From NCBI GenBank assembly GCA_046732855.1, contig JBKPNX010000086.1, positions 1 through 33,303 on the forward strand: 33,303 nt of DNA. The letters are read 5' to 3'. Source of the DNA: JBKPNX01 sp046732855 (GTDB taxonomy: Bacteria; Pseudomonadota; Alphaproteobacteria; Geminicoccales; Geminicoccaceae). The first letter of the stretch is position 1. Each line of letters begins with the position of its first letter. A program made the position numbers and the translations under genes. The notes below the pieces were generated by a model, which worked only from the letters and a program-made list of their open reading frames with translations, had not been told where the DNA came from and made no database searches. Shown here piece after piece: positions 15,058 to 23,138 of this stretch.

Positions 15058-16425
15058 TCAGTACGCGAATTCGGCGAAGACCGGGTCGACACTGCCCCGC
15101 CAGCGGCCGTGGAACAGCGCCAGCTTCTCGTCGGCGGGCGTGCGGCCGCTGTCGACGATGCCGCGCAGCGCGGTCAAAAACTGGCGCTCGTCCTGGCCGA
15201 ACCAGTCCTCCTCCGCCCGCCCCTGAAGGCCGGCGTCGGCGAGCGCCAGCATCTCCTTGGCGAGATCCTGCACCGTGCCGCCGCGAAACGGCGTGCGCAG
15301 CCCCTGGCGCGGCACTTCGGCACGCAGGTACTCGTGCTCCTCGAGAGTCCAATCCTTGACCCGGTCCCAGGCGGCATCGAGGGTGGCCTGGTGGTACAGC
15401 ACGCCGACCCATATTGCCGGCAGGGCACACAGCGATCGCCAGGGCCCGCCGTCGGCCCCGCGCATCTCCAGAAATCGCTTCAGGCGCACCTCGGGGAACA
15501 GCGTGGTCAGATGGTCCGACCAGTCACTGATCGTGGGCACCTCGCCGGGCAGCGCCGGCAGGCGGCCCCTGAGGAAATCGCGAAAGCTCTGGCCGGCCGC
15601 GTTGATGTACTTGCCGTCGCGGTACACGAAATACATCGGCACGTCGAGCACGTGCTCGACGTAGCGCTCGAACCCCATGCCGTCCTCGAACACGAACGGC
15701 AGGATGCCGCAGCGGTCGGGATCGGTGTCAGTCCAGACGTGGCTGCGGTAGCTGAGGAAGCCGTTCGGCCGGCCGTCGGTGAACGGCGAGTTGGCGAACA
15801 GCGCGGTCGCCACCGGCTGCCAGGCAAGCCCGACCCGGAACTTCAGCACCATGTCGGCCTCGGACGCGAAGTCGAGGTTGGTCTGGATGGTGCAGGTGCG
15901 CAGCATCATGTCGAGGCCGAGATGGCCCCGGGTCGGCATGTACTCGCGCATGATTCGATAGCGGCCCTTGGGCATCCAGGGAATGTCCTCGCGCCGCCAC
16001 TTGGGCTGAAAGCCCAGGCCGAGCATGCCGATGCCGAGCGGCGCCGCGACCGCGCGCACCTGATCGAGGTGCTCGTGCACCTCGCAGCAGGTCTCGTGCA
16101 GGGTCTTGACCGGCGCGCCGGACAGCTCGACCTGGCCGCCAGGCTCGAGGGTGACGCTGGCGCCGCCCCGCTGCAGCGCGATCGGCCGCTCGTTCTCGGT
16201 GACGATCTGCCAGCCGAACTGCCTGGCCAAACCCTCGAGCAGCGCCCGGATGCCGCGGTCGCCGTCGTAGGGCAACGGCCGCAGGTCGTCGTGCGTGTAG
16301 CCGAACTTCTCGTGCTCGGTGCCGACGCGCCACTCGGCCTTGGGCTTGCACCCGGCCTCGAGATATTCGATCAGCTGGCGACGATCGGTGATCGGCGCGC
16401 CTTTGGTTTGCGGCGGCGCGGACAT
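15058..16425 (-). CDS. gshA: Glutamate-cysteine ligase
   Basis: A 455-residue glutamate-cysteine ligase of the plant/alphaproteobacterial type, at the family's normal length. Signature segments are EWRVGTEHEKFGY near residue 35, GGQVELSGAPVKTLHETC near 115 and GLGFQPKWRREDIPWMPKGR near 155, where the active site binds glutamate and ATP. RGADGGPWRSLCALPAIWVG and the Glu-rich C-terminal region follow. It makes gamma-glutamylcysteine, the first and rate-limiting step of glutathione synthesis, in the cytoplasm. gshB is not in the window. ATG at 16425 is preceded by a GGGAGC (tgaagggagctccgc). Monocistronic on the minus strand. Confidence 0.94.
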   Translation of the reverse strand: MSAPPQTKGAPITDRRQLIEYLEAGCKPKAEWRVGTEHEKFGYTHDDLRPLPYDGDRGIRALLEGLARQFGWQIVTENERPIALQRGGASVTLEPGGQVELSGAPVKTLHETCCEVHEHLDQVRAVAAPLGIGMLGLGFQPKWRREDIPWMPKGRYRIMREYMPTRGHLGLDMMLRTCTIQTNLDFASEADMVLKFRVGLAWQPVATALFANSPFTDGRPNGFLSYRSHVWTDTDPDRCGILPFVFEDGMGFERYVEHVLDVPMYFVYRDGKYINAAGQSFRDFLRGRLPALPGEVPTISDWSDHLTTLFPEVRLKRFLEMRGADGGPWRSLCALPAIWVGVLYHQATLDAAWDRVKDWTLEEHEYLRAEVPRQGLRTPFRGGTVQDLAKEMLALADAGLQGRAEEDWFGQDERQFLTALRGIVDSGRTPADEKLALFHGRWRGSVDPVFAEFAY

Positions 16426-16551
16426 GCGGAGCTCCCTTCAGGACACGGCGGCGACGTACCGGCCGTCCCGGCGCCCGGCGAGCCATACAGGCGAGCGCCG
16501 GCCGCTTGTCAAGCGGCCCGCAGCCGACCGCTCTCTGCTCATGACAAAGCA

Positions 16552-16582
16552 AAGGGTCGGCGACCCGCAGCCGCCGACCCTT
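16552..16582 (-). terminator. Rho-independent terminator of the DUF892 gene
   Basis: Perfect 11-base inverted repeat AAGGGTCGGCG (16552-16562) and CGCCGACCCTT (16572-16582) with a 9-base loop. Read on the minus strand it lies 22 bases after the stop codon of the 16605-17105 gene and is followed by the T-rich TTTGCTTTGTC. Confidence 0.88.
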
Positions 16583-16604
16583 GCAACGGGCGCGCAGTCT
16601 TCGA

Positions 16605-17105
16605 TCAGGCGGCCGCCTGAAGAGCGGTCTTATTGACGCCAGAAAGCGCGATTTCATTCAGCTTCTTATCGGCCGCCTTCTCCTCATTCAGCGTCTGCTC
16701 GAGCAGCCGAGCGGCCTCGGTATGTCCAAGTTCCTCGGCGAGCGTGCTCAAGGTGCCGTAGCTCGCGATCTCATAGTGCTCGACTTTCTGGGCGGCGCCG
16801 ATCATGGCGGCGTCGAGGACTTCCGGCGTGCCGATCTCGCCCATCAGCTCCTCGGCCTCTTCGAGCAGGCCTTCCATCGCCTCGCACCGCTTGGCGCGCG
16901 GACGGGCATCGAGCTTCTCGAATACCTGCTCGAGCCGCTGAACCTGGCCCTTGGTCTCTTCGAGATGATTCTCGATCGCCTGGCGCAGCTGGTCGGACTT
17001 CGCTTTCTTCGCCATCTTGGGCAGGGCTTTCACCAGCTGCTTCTCGGCGTGGTAAATGTCCTGCAGCTCGTCCATAAGAAGATCGTTAACTGACTTGACG
17101 GCCAT
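16605..17105 (-). CDS. YciE/YciF ferroxidase family protein (DUF892)
   Basis: A 166-residue helical-bundle protein: LMDELQDIYHAEKQLVKALP at the N-terminus, HLEETKGQVQRLEQVFE in the middle, and KVEHYEIASYGTL then ALEELGH-like AEELGHTEAARLL near the C-terminus. These carry the Glu/His positions of the ferritin-like di-iron site. Family members (YciF) are stress-induced and proposed ferroxidases; the role here is inferred. ATG at 17105 has GGAGAA seven bases upstream and gives MAVKSVNDLLMDEL; the upstream start at 17135 is less likely. A strong terminator follows. Confidence 0.92.
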   Translation of the reverse strand: MAVKSVNDLLMDELQDIYHAEKQLVKALPKMAKKAKSDQLRQAIENHLEETKGQVQRLEQVFEKLDARPRAKRCEAMEGLLEEAEELMGEIGTPEVLDAAMIGAAQKVEHYEIASYGTLSTLAEELGHTEAARLLEQTLNEEKAADKKLNEIALSGVNKTALQAAA

Positions 17106-17401
17106 CGTCGCGTTCTCCCGGTTGGCGAATTCCACAGCCAGCCCCGCCCGCCATCATCGCGACGCCGGGCGAAGCGAGTTCGAAACGGCGCGGGAATCGA
17201 TAAGTTCCGCGCTGGGCGCGGCGGCGCTCAGCCGGGCACTGGAGCGTGGCACTGGCGGGCGTTGCACAACCTACCCGGACGGAGCGGGCAATGAGGGGAT
17301 GCAGTGCAGCGGTGCCGGAAGTTCTGGCCCTTCTCGTTGCATGACGACTGCGCCCGCGAGATGATCTTGCGGAAATGAAATCGTAGTCGGGGAGGGCCGG
17401 C

Positions 17402-17878
17402 ATGGACAAACCGAGCAAGCTTCCCGGGCTGGAGGCGATGCCGCCCGAGGATCAGAAGGCCATCGGTGCAACCTTGAGCGCCCTGCTGGGCGCGTTTAGC
17501 AAGCGCGACGCCGCGATGCTCGAGACGGTCTATTCGGAGGATGCCGACTGGGTGAACGCCTTCGGCACCGTCCGGACCGGACGGGGGGAGATCGTCGCCT
17601 ACCTGCGCGGGCTGTTCGCCGATGCCAACTTCGACGCCGGCAACCTGGTCGCGCCACCCGAGAGCCGTCTGCGCCGGCTCGCCGACACCGTGGTGGCGGT
17701 GTCGACCCACCTGCGCATCACCGGCCAGGGCCTCGTCGGCGGTGGCACGATCCACATGCGCGACAACCACTCGCTGCACATCCTCCAGAAGCAGCCCGAC
17801 GGCCGCTGGCTCGTGGTCTCGGAGATGTTCATGGACGCCCGCCAGGACCAGACGTACGCCGGGGGTTCGTCGCACTAG
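17402..17878 (+). CDS. SnoaL-like / SgcJ-EcaC family protein (NTF2 fold)
   Basis: A 158-residue protein with the NTF2-like pattern: an N-terminal helix (LSALLGAFSKRDAAMLETVY), then EDADWVNAFGTVRTGRGEIV and a strand-rich C-terminal half ending DGRWLVVSEMFMDAR. This matches the SgcJ/EcaC or DUF4440 type, often annotated as oxidoreductase or nuclear-transport-factor-2 family, though catalysis is unproved for most members. ATG 17402 follows gggagggccggc, a good ribosome site. It is divergent from the DUF892 gene, with a 296-base gap between starts in which I cannot place a promoter. Confidence 0.85.
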   Translation: MDKPSKLPGLEAMPPEDQKAIGATLSALLGAFSKRDAAMLETVYSEDADWVNAFGTVRTGRGEIVAYLRGLFADANFDAGNLVAPPESRLRRLADTVVAVSTHLRITGQGLVGGGTIHMRDNHSLHILQKQPDGRWLVVSEMFMDARQDQTYAGGSSH

Positions 17879-18048
17879 GCGTCCTCGACACGACACGGAT
17901 AGCGGGGGCTGACGCGGCGCAAATGTACCCGCGGCCGGCCGATCAGCCGGCGGATGTGGTGTGCGTCTGCTCGCCGCAAGGTCCTGGCCGCGATGCCCAC
18001 TGCCCGAGTGGTGGATTGCCCGGTAACGGCGTTTTGCGCGCGCGCCGC

Positions 18049-19233
18049 TCACGTCGATGCCGGCCGACGCCGGAGCAGCCACGCAAACGCGGCCCCGACG
18101 ACGAGGAGTCCCGCGCCAGCGGCAATGAAGACAGGCAGATAACCGATCCGGTCGATGACCAGGCCGGACAGCCAGACGCCGGCAGCCTGGCCTAGGAAGA
18201 GCACGTTGGCGAATGTGGAGACGGCGAGGCCGCGCGCCTCCGGCGCCATCTGGGTGGCGTTGGTCTGGAGCGTGTTGTGCAGCATGTACAGGCCCAGACC
18301 CAGCAGCGCGATCGCCGGTGCGATCAGCCAGAGCGAGCCGAGCGCCACCGCCGGGAAGCCGATCGCGATGGCGACACCGCCGCCGAGAGCGAGCCCGCCC
18401 TCGCCGAGGCGTCGGACGAGCTGTCGCACGGTCAGAGCGTAGAGGAGCCCGCCCAGGCCCATGCAGCCGAGCAGGAGGCCGACACGGGCATAGTCGAGGC
18501 CGAACACGTCGTGCAGGTAGGCGCCGACGAACGTGAAGGCACCATAAAAGAAGAATGCCTCGGCGCACACGGTGGCCAGCACGACGCGCGTCCACGGCCG
18601 CCGCAGCAGAGCGGCATAGCCGCGCGTGAGCGCTGCGGGATGGATCGAGCTGGTCAACCGCGGCGGCGGCACGCGAAGCGAGCGCAGCTCGACCAGAAGG
18701 AGCATGCCGATGATAAGAAACACCGCGCCGAGCACGAGAAACACGGCGCGCCAGCCGACCACCTCGCCGAGCACGCCACCGAGCACCTGGCCGCTGATGA
18801 TGCCGAGGATGGTGCCGGTGAGAAACCGGGCGAGCGCGGTCTGGCGCCGTTCGTAGGGCACGTGATCGCCGATGAACGCCATCGCCAGAGGCACGATCGC
18901 GGCCGCCGAGGCGCCGGCGGCCAGGCGCGCCGCGCCCAGCGCGCCGAGCGAAGCAGCGAACCCGGCGCTGGCCACGGTCCCGGCGGAGACCAGGGTAGCG
19001 AGCGTGATCAGCCGGTACTTGCCGAAACGATCGCCGAGCACGCCGTAGACCAGCTGGCAGAATCCGTAGGCAAGCGCGAACGTCGTCGCGATGATTGAGG
19101 CCTCGCCCGCGCTGACACCGAACTCGCGCGCTACTTGCGGCAGCAGCGGGTCCGCCGCGCGCATGGTCGCGACCGAGGCGAACGCGGCCGCGCTCAGCAA
19201 TGCGATGGGACGAAGCAGGGAACGCTCGCGCAT
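18049..19233 (-). CDS. MFS transporter
   Basis: A 394-residue major facilitator protein with about twelve hydrophobic segments. The loop 2-3 motif YGVLGDRFGKYRLI matches the family signature G-x-L-a-D-r-x-G-r. The central hydrophilic loop near residue 190 (LRSLRVPPPRLTSSIHPAAL) separates two six-helix halves. It resembles drug/sugar-efflux type (DHA1) transporters; the substrate is unknown. ATG at 19233 has GAGG 12-15 bases upstream; GTG at 19248 (five residues longer) is an alternative. It lies alone, convergent with the SnoaL-like gene. Confidence 0.9.
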   Translation of the reverse strand: MRERSLLRPIALLSAAAFASVATMRAADPLLPQVAREFGVSAGEASIIATTFALAYGFCQLVYGVLGDRFGKYRLITLATLVSAGTVASAGFAASLGALGAARLAAGASAAAIVPLAMAFIGDHVPYERRQTALARFLTGTILGIISGQVLGGVLGEVVGWRAVFLVLGAVFLIIGMLLLVELRSLRVPPPRLTSSIHPAALTRGYAALLRRPWTRVVLATVCAEAFFFYGAFTFVGAYLHDVFGLDYARVGLLLGCMGLGGLLYALTVRQLVRRLGEGGLALGGGVAIAIGFPAVALGSLWLIAPAIALLGLGLYMLHNTLQTNATQMAPEARGLAVSTFANVLFLGQAAGVWLSGLVIDRIGYLPVFIAAGAGLLVVGAAFAWLLRRRPAST

Positions 19234-19248
19234 CCCCTCTGGAACCAC

Positions 19249-19748
19249 CTCGCGCGCCCTTGATCAAGATTCCATGGGCCGACCCGGCTGCCCCTTCATC
19301 CAATCCGGGGCGCGCGGGGGTCCTGGCTCAATTCCGGATGGGGAACAGCATGCAGATGAGCGCACGGTCGCGGGCGGCGCCCGGTATGGCTCTCGCGGAC
19401 CGCGACTGAGCGCGGCGCACGCGGCCTCGTCACCAGGGCCTTGCTCATTCCCGGTCTCGAACATCGGGCCGCGAAGAGCTGATCACGCCGGGCGCCACGG
19501 TTTTGCCCGTAGGGCGCGGAAGAAGCGGCTGGACGACAGCGGCCTGCGCCGGCGCGAGATCACGAGCGCGCGTAGCGCTGAGAGAGGGTGCCAATCGAGA
19601 ATACCAGGCCGATGATCGAGGCGTCGATCCCGATACATTTGAAACCAATTTCGGCGGTCCGCGACAAACGTCTGAAACATGCAACGCCGTATTCTGCGGT
19701 GTCTGGCGTTCCGCCTGCGCATTCTTTGGCTGAACTGGAGAGCGGACC
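19249..19748. other. 500-base intergenic region without a supported gene
   Basis: Lies between the divergent MFS and FAD-oxidoreductase genes. The frames found here are short and Arg/Ser/Pro-rich without family resemblance. The last 120 bases are less GC-rich and should hold the promoter of the 19749 gene; no repeat shared with the A-D family is visible. Confidence 0.5.
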
Positions 19749-21128
19749 ATGTCTGAGTGCTTGGGCAGGCAAGCCCTGGTGATCGGCGCCGGCATCAGCG
19801 GCCTCGCGGCCGCGGGTGCGCTCGCGAACCATTTCGAGCAGGTGATCGTGCTGGAGCGGGACGGCCTCGCCTGCGAGCCGGCGCATCGACCGGGTACGCC
19901 GCAATCCCGCCAGCTGCACGGGCTCCTCTCGGGCGGCCTCGAGGCGCTCTGCCGCGTCTTCCCCGGCTTCGATCAGGCTCTTGCCGCGGCCGGGGCTGTG
20001 CCGCTGCGCGTCGCCGCCGACGTTCGGGAAGAGCTGCCCGGCTTCGACCCCTTCCCCCGCCGCGATCTCGGCGCGGTCGTCTACACCGCGTCGCGGCCGC
20101 TGTTCGAGCACACGCTCCGAGCGCGCGCGCTGGCGCAGCGCAACGTCGTGCTCCGGGATCATTGCCGGGTACTCGAGCTGGTCGCGTCCGCGGACCGCGG
20201 GAGCATCGCCGGTGTTCGATTCGAGCGGATCGACGGGACGCGGGAGGTGATCGCGGCCGACCTCGTCGTCGACGCGTCGGCGCGCGGTGCGCTCACCCTC
20301 GGGGCGCTCGCCGCTCTGGGCCGCGCGCGGCCGCAGGAGACGACGGTCGGGGTCGACATCGGCTACGCCACCGCAGTCTTCGAGATCCCGAAGGCGCGGC
20401 CCGATTGGCAGGCTGTGCTCACGTTCCCCAGCGCGCCGGGCGATCGGAGCTGCGGCTATCTGTTGCCGGTCGAATGCGACCGCTGGATGGTCTGCATCGC
20501 GGAGCTGCATTGCCCGAGGCCGGCCCGCGACCTCGCCGAATTCCTGGACGCGGCGAAGCGGCTGCGGACGCGAACCATCCATGACGCGATCAGCGCCGCC
20601 AGGCCCGCAGGCGTCCCGCAGCGGTTCGCCTTTGCCGAAAGCTCGTGGCGGCATTACGAGACCGTGCTCGACTTCCCGCAGGGCCTGATCCCGGTCGGCG
20701 ATGCCATCTGCCGATTCAACCCGGTCTATGCCCAGGGCATGAGCGTGGCGGCAAGGGAGGCCAGCATACTGGCCGACCTGCTGCAGCGCCGCGCCCGCGG
20801 GGCGGAAGGTCTCGCCGGGCTGCCGCAGGATTTCCTCGCCGAAGTCCAGCCATGGCTCGCTGGGACCTGGTCCATGTCGACGACCCCGGATCTCGCTTAC
20901 CCGCAGACCCGCGGCGACCGCCCGGCCGATCTCGAGCACGCGCTCGGCTTCGGAGCGGCGCTCTATCGCGTCGCGGCGCGCGATCCCGCGGTGCACGAGC
21001 TCGTGGTGGCGGTGCGCCACCTCACGCGGCCAAACGACGCCCTCTGCGAGCCGACGCTCGTCGATCGCGTGCGGGCGGAGATGGCGGCGGCGCGTCCGGC
21101 AGCCGAGTTGGCGCCGCTCGCCGCCTGA
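19749..21128 (+). CDS. FAD-dependent oxidoreductase / monooxygenase-like protein
   Basis: A 459-residue flavoprotein. The dinucleotide-binding GAGISG is at residues 13-18 with the ribose-binding acid E36 (VIVLERDG). A second FAD segment, GLIPVGDAICRFNPVYAQGM, is at about residues 312-331. An early RPGTPQSRQLHGLLSGGLEA segment is typical of the group annotated as FAD-binding monooxygenase or 2-polyprenyl-6-methoxyphenol hydroxylase-like. The substrate is unknown. ATG 19749 has GGAG eight bases upstream (ctggagagcggacc). No clustered biosynthetic genes are nearby to suggest a pathway. Confidence 0.88.
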   Translation: MSECLGRQALVIGAGISGLAAAGALANHFEQVIVLERDGLACEPAHRPGTPQSRQLHGLLSGGLEALCRVFPGFDQALAAAGAVPLRVAADVREELPGFDPFPRRDLGAVVYTASRPLFEHTLRARALAQRNVVLRDHCRVLELVASADRGSIAGVRFERIDGTREVIAADLVVDASARGALTLGALAALGRARPQETTVGVDIGYATAVFEIPKARPDWQAVLTFPSAPGDRSCGYLLPVECDRWMVCIAELHCPRPARDLAEFLDAAKRLRTRTIHDAISAARPAGVPQRFAFAESSWRHYETVLDFPQGLIPVGDAICRFNPVYAQGMSVAAREASILADLLQRRARGAEGLAGLPQDFLAEVQPWLAGTWSMSTTPDLAYPQTRGDRPADLEHALGFGAALYRVAARDPAVHELVVAVRHLTRPNDALCEPTLVDRVRAEMAAARPAAELAPLAA

Positions 21129-21224
21129 CCGGCCCGGCCGGTCCGACCTGATCACGGCCGATCGTGCGCACCGGCGAGGTGGCCGGAGTACCGCCCGGGA
21201 GTTCCCCGGAGCCATTGCGGCAAC

Positions 21225-21254
21225 GCCCGCACCGGCACTACGCGTCGTGCGGGC
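21225..21254. repeat. Inverted repeat, possible terminator of the FAD oxidoreductase gene
   Basis: Arms GCCCGCAC (21225-21232) and GTGCGGGC (21247-21254) with a 14-base loop, about 100 bases after the oxidoreductase stop. No T-run follows, so a rho-independent terminator is not certain. The rest of 21129-21495 holds no gene that I can support. Confidence 0.4.
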
Positions 21255-21495
21255 TGAGCTTAGCCGGTCCTGCTGGATCCTGCCCCCTTGGGGCGCCACG
21301 CGGGATGCGCGGAGCACGCTGCTCGTTGGGTCTGATCCCGCCGCGCAGCCTGTCCTGGTCCGCGCTGCGTGCCTTCGACTGATCGATCAGTTGCAGATGA
21401 CATGCACAGGTGTTGTCGCGGCGAAAGGAACCTTCCGCCAATAGTTGCGTTACCGCCAAAAGGTCGAAGTGTCGGTCCGATTGGGGGGAATACCC

Positions 21496-21855
21496 ATGCG
21501 CAACTCCGGGCGTGCGGCGCGAAGTCTGTTCGGCGCGGGAATCGTCGTGGCTACGGTCGCTGCCTGCGGCAGCACCCCGGCGCCGGTAGCAGAGATGTCG
21601 GCCGCGCAGACGGCCGTTACCGGGGCGGAGGAGGCGGACGCCGCGAAGTACGCGCCGAGTGACCTCGATCGGGCGCGCGACAAGCTGATCCGGGCGCAGG
21701 CGGCGATGCAGGAAGAGGAGAACGAAGACGCCCGGCGGCTGGCCGAGGAGGCGCTGGTCGACGCCCGATTGGCCGAGGCCAAGGCGCGCTCCGAGACTGC
21801 CCAGCAGCTGCGTTCCGAGGCGAGCGGGACCGCGCCCGAGCCTCTCCCGCGATGA
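21496..21855 (+). CDS. DUF4398 domain lipoprotein
   Basis: A 119-residue predicted lipoprotein. The signal peptide ends in the lipobox VAAC with C24 as the lipidated residue. The mature part is Ala/Glu-rich and helical: KYAPSDLDRARDKLIRAQAA, then NEDARRLAEEALVDARLAEA, the pattern of DUF4398, a short coiled domain often found before OmpA domains. ATG 21496 follows ttggggggaa, a strong ribosome site; the upstream start at 21445 is rejected because it places extra residues before the signal peptide. The next gene begins at or just after its stop, so they form an operon of envelope proteins. Confidence 0.85.
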   Translation: MRNSGRAARSLFGAGIVVATVAACGSTPAPVAEMSAAQTAVTGAEEADAAKYAPSDLDRARDKLIRAQAAMQEEENEDARRLAEEALVDARLAEAKARSETAQQLRSEASGTAPEPLPR

Positions 21856-21878
21856 CACCGGCAACGGAGGGCAGGACC

Positions 21879-22598
21879 ATGGACAGCTGGGTAGGTTGGG
21901 CAGGCGCGATCGGCACGCTGGCGAGCCTCGCCGTGGTCGGGTGCGCGAGCGGGCCGGATCCCGAAGTGGTGCGGGCGAAGGCTGCCGTGGAGGAAGCGCG
22001 CGCCGATCAGGCCACGGCCGAGTATGCGCCGGCGGCATTGCGCGACGCCGAGCAGGCGCTGACCCAGGCCGAGCAAGGGCAACGGCAAGGCCTCGACGAC
22101 GACGAGATCGACCACCTCGCCTATCTCGCCGAGCAGAAGGCGGCGATCGCGCGGGCGCAGGCGAGCGGCGAGCGCAGCCAGGACGAGCTGCTCCAGCAGC
22201 TCCGCGCCGAGCGGACCGACCGGGGGCTCGTGATCACGCTCGAAGACGTGCTGTTCGAGGTGAATGGCGCCGAGCTGCAGCCGGGGGCGCAGACCGAGCT
22301 GCTGCGTCTGGCCGAGTACCTGAAACAACACCCCGATCGCAAGATCCTGATCGAAGGGCATACCGACAACACCGGCAGCTCGGAGTACAATCTGCAGCTC
22401 TCGCAGCTGCGTGCCCGCTCGGTCGAGAGCTTTTTACTCGGCAGCGGCGTGGCGCCTGATCGCGTGCGCGCGATCGGTTATGGCGAGACGCGCCCCGAAG
22501 CGCCGAACGACAGCACGAGCGGCCGGCAACAGAACCGCCGCGTCGAGATCGTGATCCTGAACGCGGGCGAATCGTTCGCCGGCGTCGCCGGCGGCTAG
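21879..22598 (+). CDS. OmpA family lipoprotein with N-terminal DUF4398 domain
   Basis: A 239-residue lipoprotein: lipobox VVGC (C22), then a DUF4398 region (AKAAVEEARADQATAEYAPA, AALRDAEQALTQAEQ), then a C-terminal OmpA peptidoglycan-binding domain with DVLFEVNGAELQPGAQTELL, ILIEGHTDNTGSSEYNLQLS and GRQQNRRVEIVIL. It should tether the outer membrane to peptidoglycan. Start: ATG 21879 has GGAGG nine bases upstream; ATG 21852 would overlap the preceding stop (ATGA) and adds nine residues, so coupling is possible from that start. The DUF4398 part is similar to the preceding gene product, suggesting duplication. Confidence 0.92.
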   Translation: MDSWVGWAGAIGTLASLAVVGCASGPDPEVVRAKAAVEEARADQATAEYAPAALRDAEQALTQAEQGQRQGLDDDEIDHLAYLAEQKAAIARAQASGERSQDELLQQLRAERTDRGLVITLEDVLFEVNGAELQPGAQTELLRLAEYLKQHPDRKILIEGHTDNTGSSEYNLQLSQLRARSVESFLLGSGVAPDRVRAIGYGETRPEAPNDSTSGRQQNRRVEIVILNAGESFAGVAGG

Positions 22599-22750
22599 CT
22601 AGGCCCCGCCCTCCCGGCCTGCTGCTCGGACGCGCTTGAGGAGCGGGCCTGCCGAAGGGGACGCTGCCCCATCCCGCCTCACGTCGGTTGGGAGCGGCCG
22701 TGGGCAGGCGGGCCCTTCCAAGCTCAATCACTTGAATCAACGCGAATTTT

Positions 22751-22941
22751 GGGTTCGTTCGGCTGTCGCTCGCTCGGGTGCGTTCGGTTTCGTAGCCGAT
22801 AGGCTCGTTCGGGCTCAGCGCCGCTCCGGTTCGTTCGTGCACGCGGCTGCTCGGGTTCGTTCGGTCGTCTCCGCGGTTCGGGTTCGTTCGATCTCCGCAC
22901 GCCTTGGGTTCGTTTGGTCTGAGGTGCTCGGGTTCGTTCGG
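22751..22941 (-). repeat. Array 4, eight evenly spaced GGGTTCGTTCGG units
   Basis: Units start at 22751, 22776 (GGGTGCGTTCGG), 22801 (AGGCTCGTTCGG), 22827 (CGGTTCGTTCGT), 22853, 22880 (last base A), 22906 (one T) and 22930. Start-to-start steps are 25, 25, 26, 26, 27, 26 and 24 bases. The 12-15 bases between units differ, except that most end in CTC or TTC, so the extended unit is CTCGGGTTCGTTCGG. This is the reverse complement of arrays 1 and 2. The remainder of 22599-22750 has no gene. Confidence 0.93.
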
Positions 22942-22985
22942 ATTCCGAGGCGCTGCCGTCTGGGGTCGCCCGGCCTAAGTGCAAT

Positions 22986-23039
22986 CTGGGAATTCTACCC
23001 TATTTACGCCGAGCTGACCACCGCGATCTGACCCGTTCC
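22986..23039 (-). repeat. Dispersed repeat, copy D (inverted)
   Basis: Read on the minus strand: GGGTCAGATCGCGGTGGTCA, then GCTCGGCGTAAATAGGGTAG, then AATTCCCAG. It matches copies A and B through the AGAATTC core but not the GAGCCTCGGGCC part. On the minus strand it is followed 45-50 bases later by array 4, the same order and orientation as B with array 1 and C with array 2. It ends about 100 bases before the start of the restriction-modification gene. Confidence 0.82.
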
Positions 23040-23138
23040 AATCAAACATCACGGAGCGTGAGGTCCAGCAAGACGTTGCATCACTCGCCCGCCTCGGAGT
23101 AGTTGGGATTCCGCGCTGCCTGATCGAGCAGAGGTTGT

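Noticed and set aside
22751..22941. CRISPR array
   Set aside because: Repeats of 12 bases and spacers of 12-15 bases are far too short, the repeat is degenerate in about half the units, and no cas gene is in the window.
22751..22941. Plasmid iteron origin
   Set aside because: No replication initiator, partition gene or AT-rich region is nearby, and the surrounding genes are chromosomal.
22636..23031. Open frame over array 4 on the plus strand (FVRS-type repeats)
   Set aside because: Product of the repeat sequence; steps of 25, 26 and 24 bases shift the frame from unit to unit.
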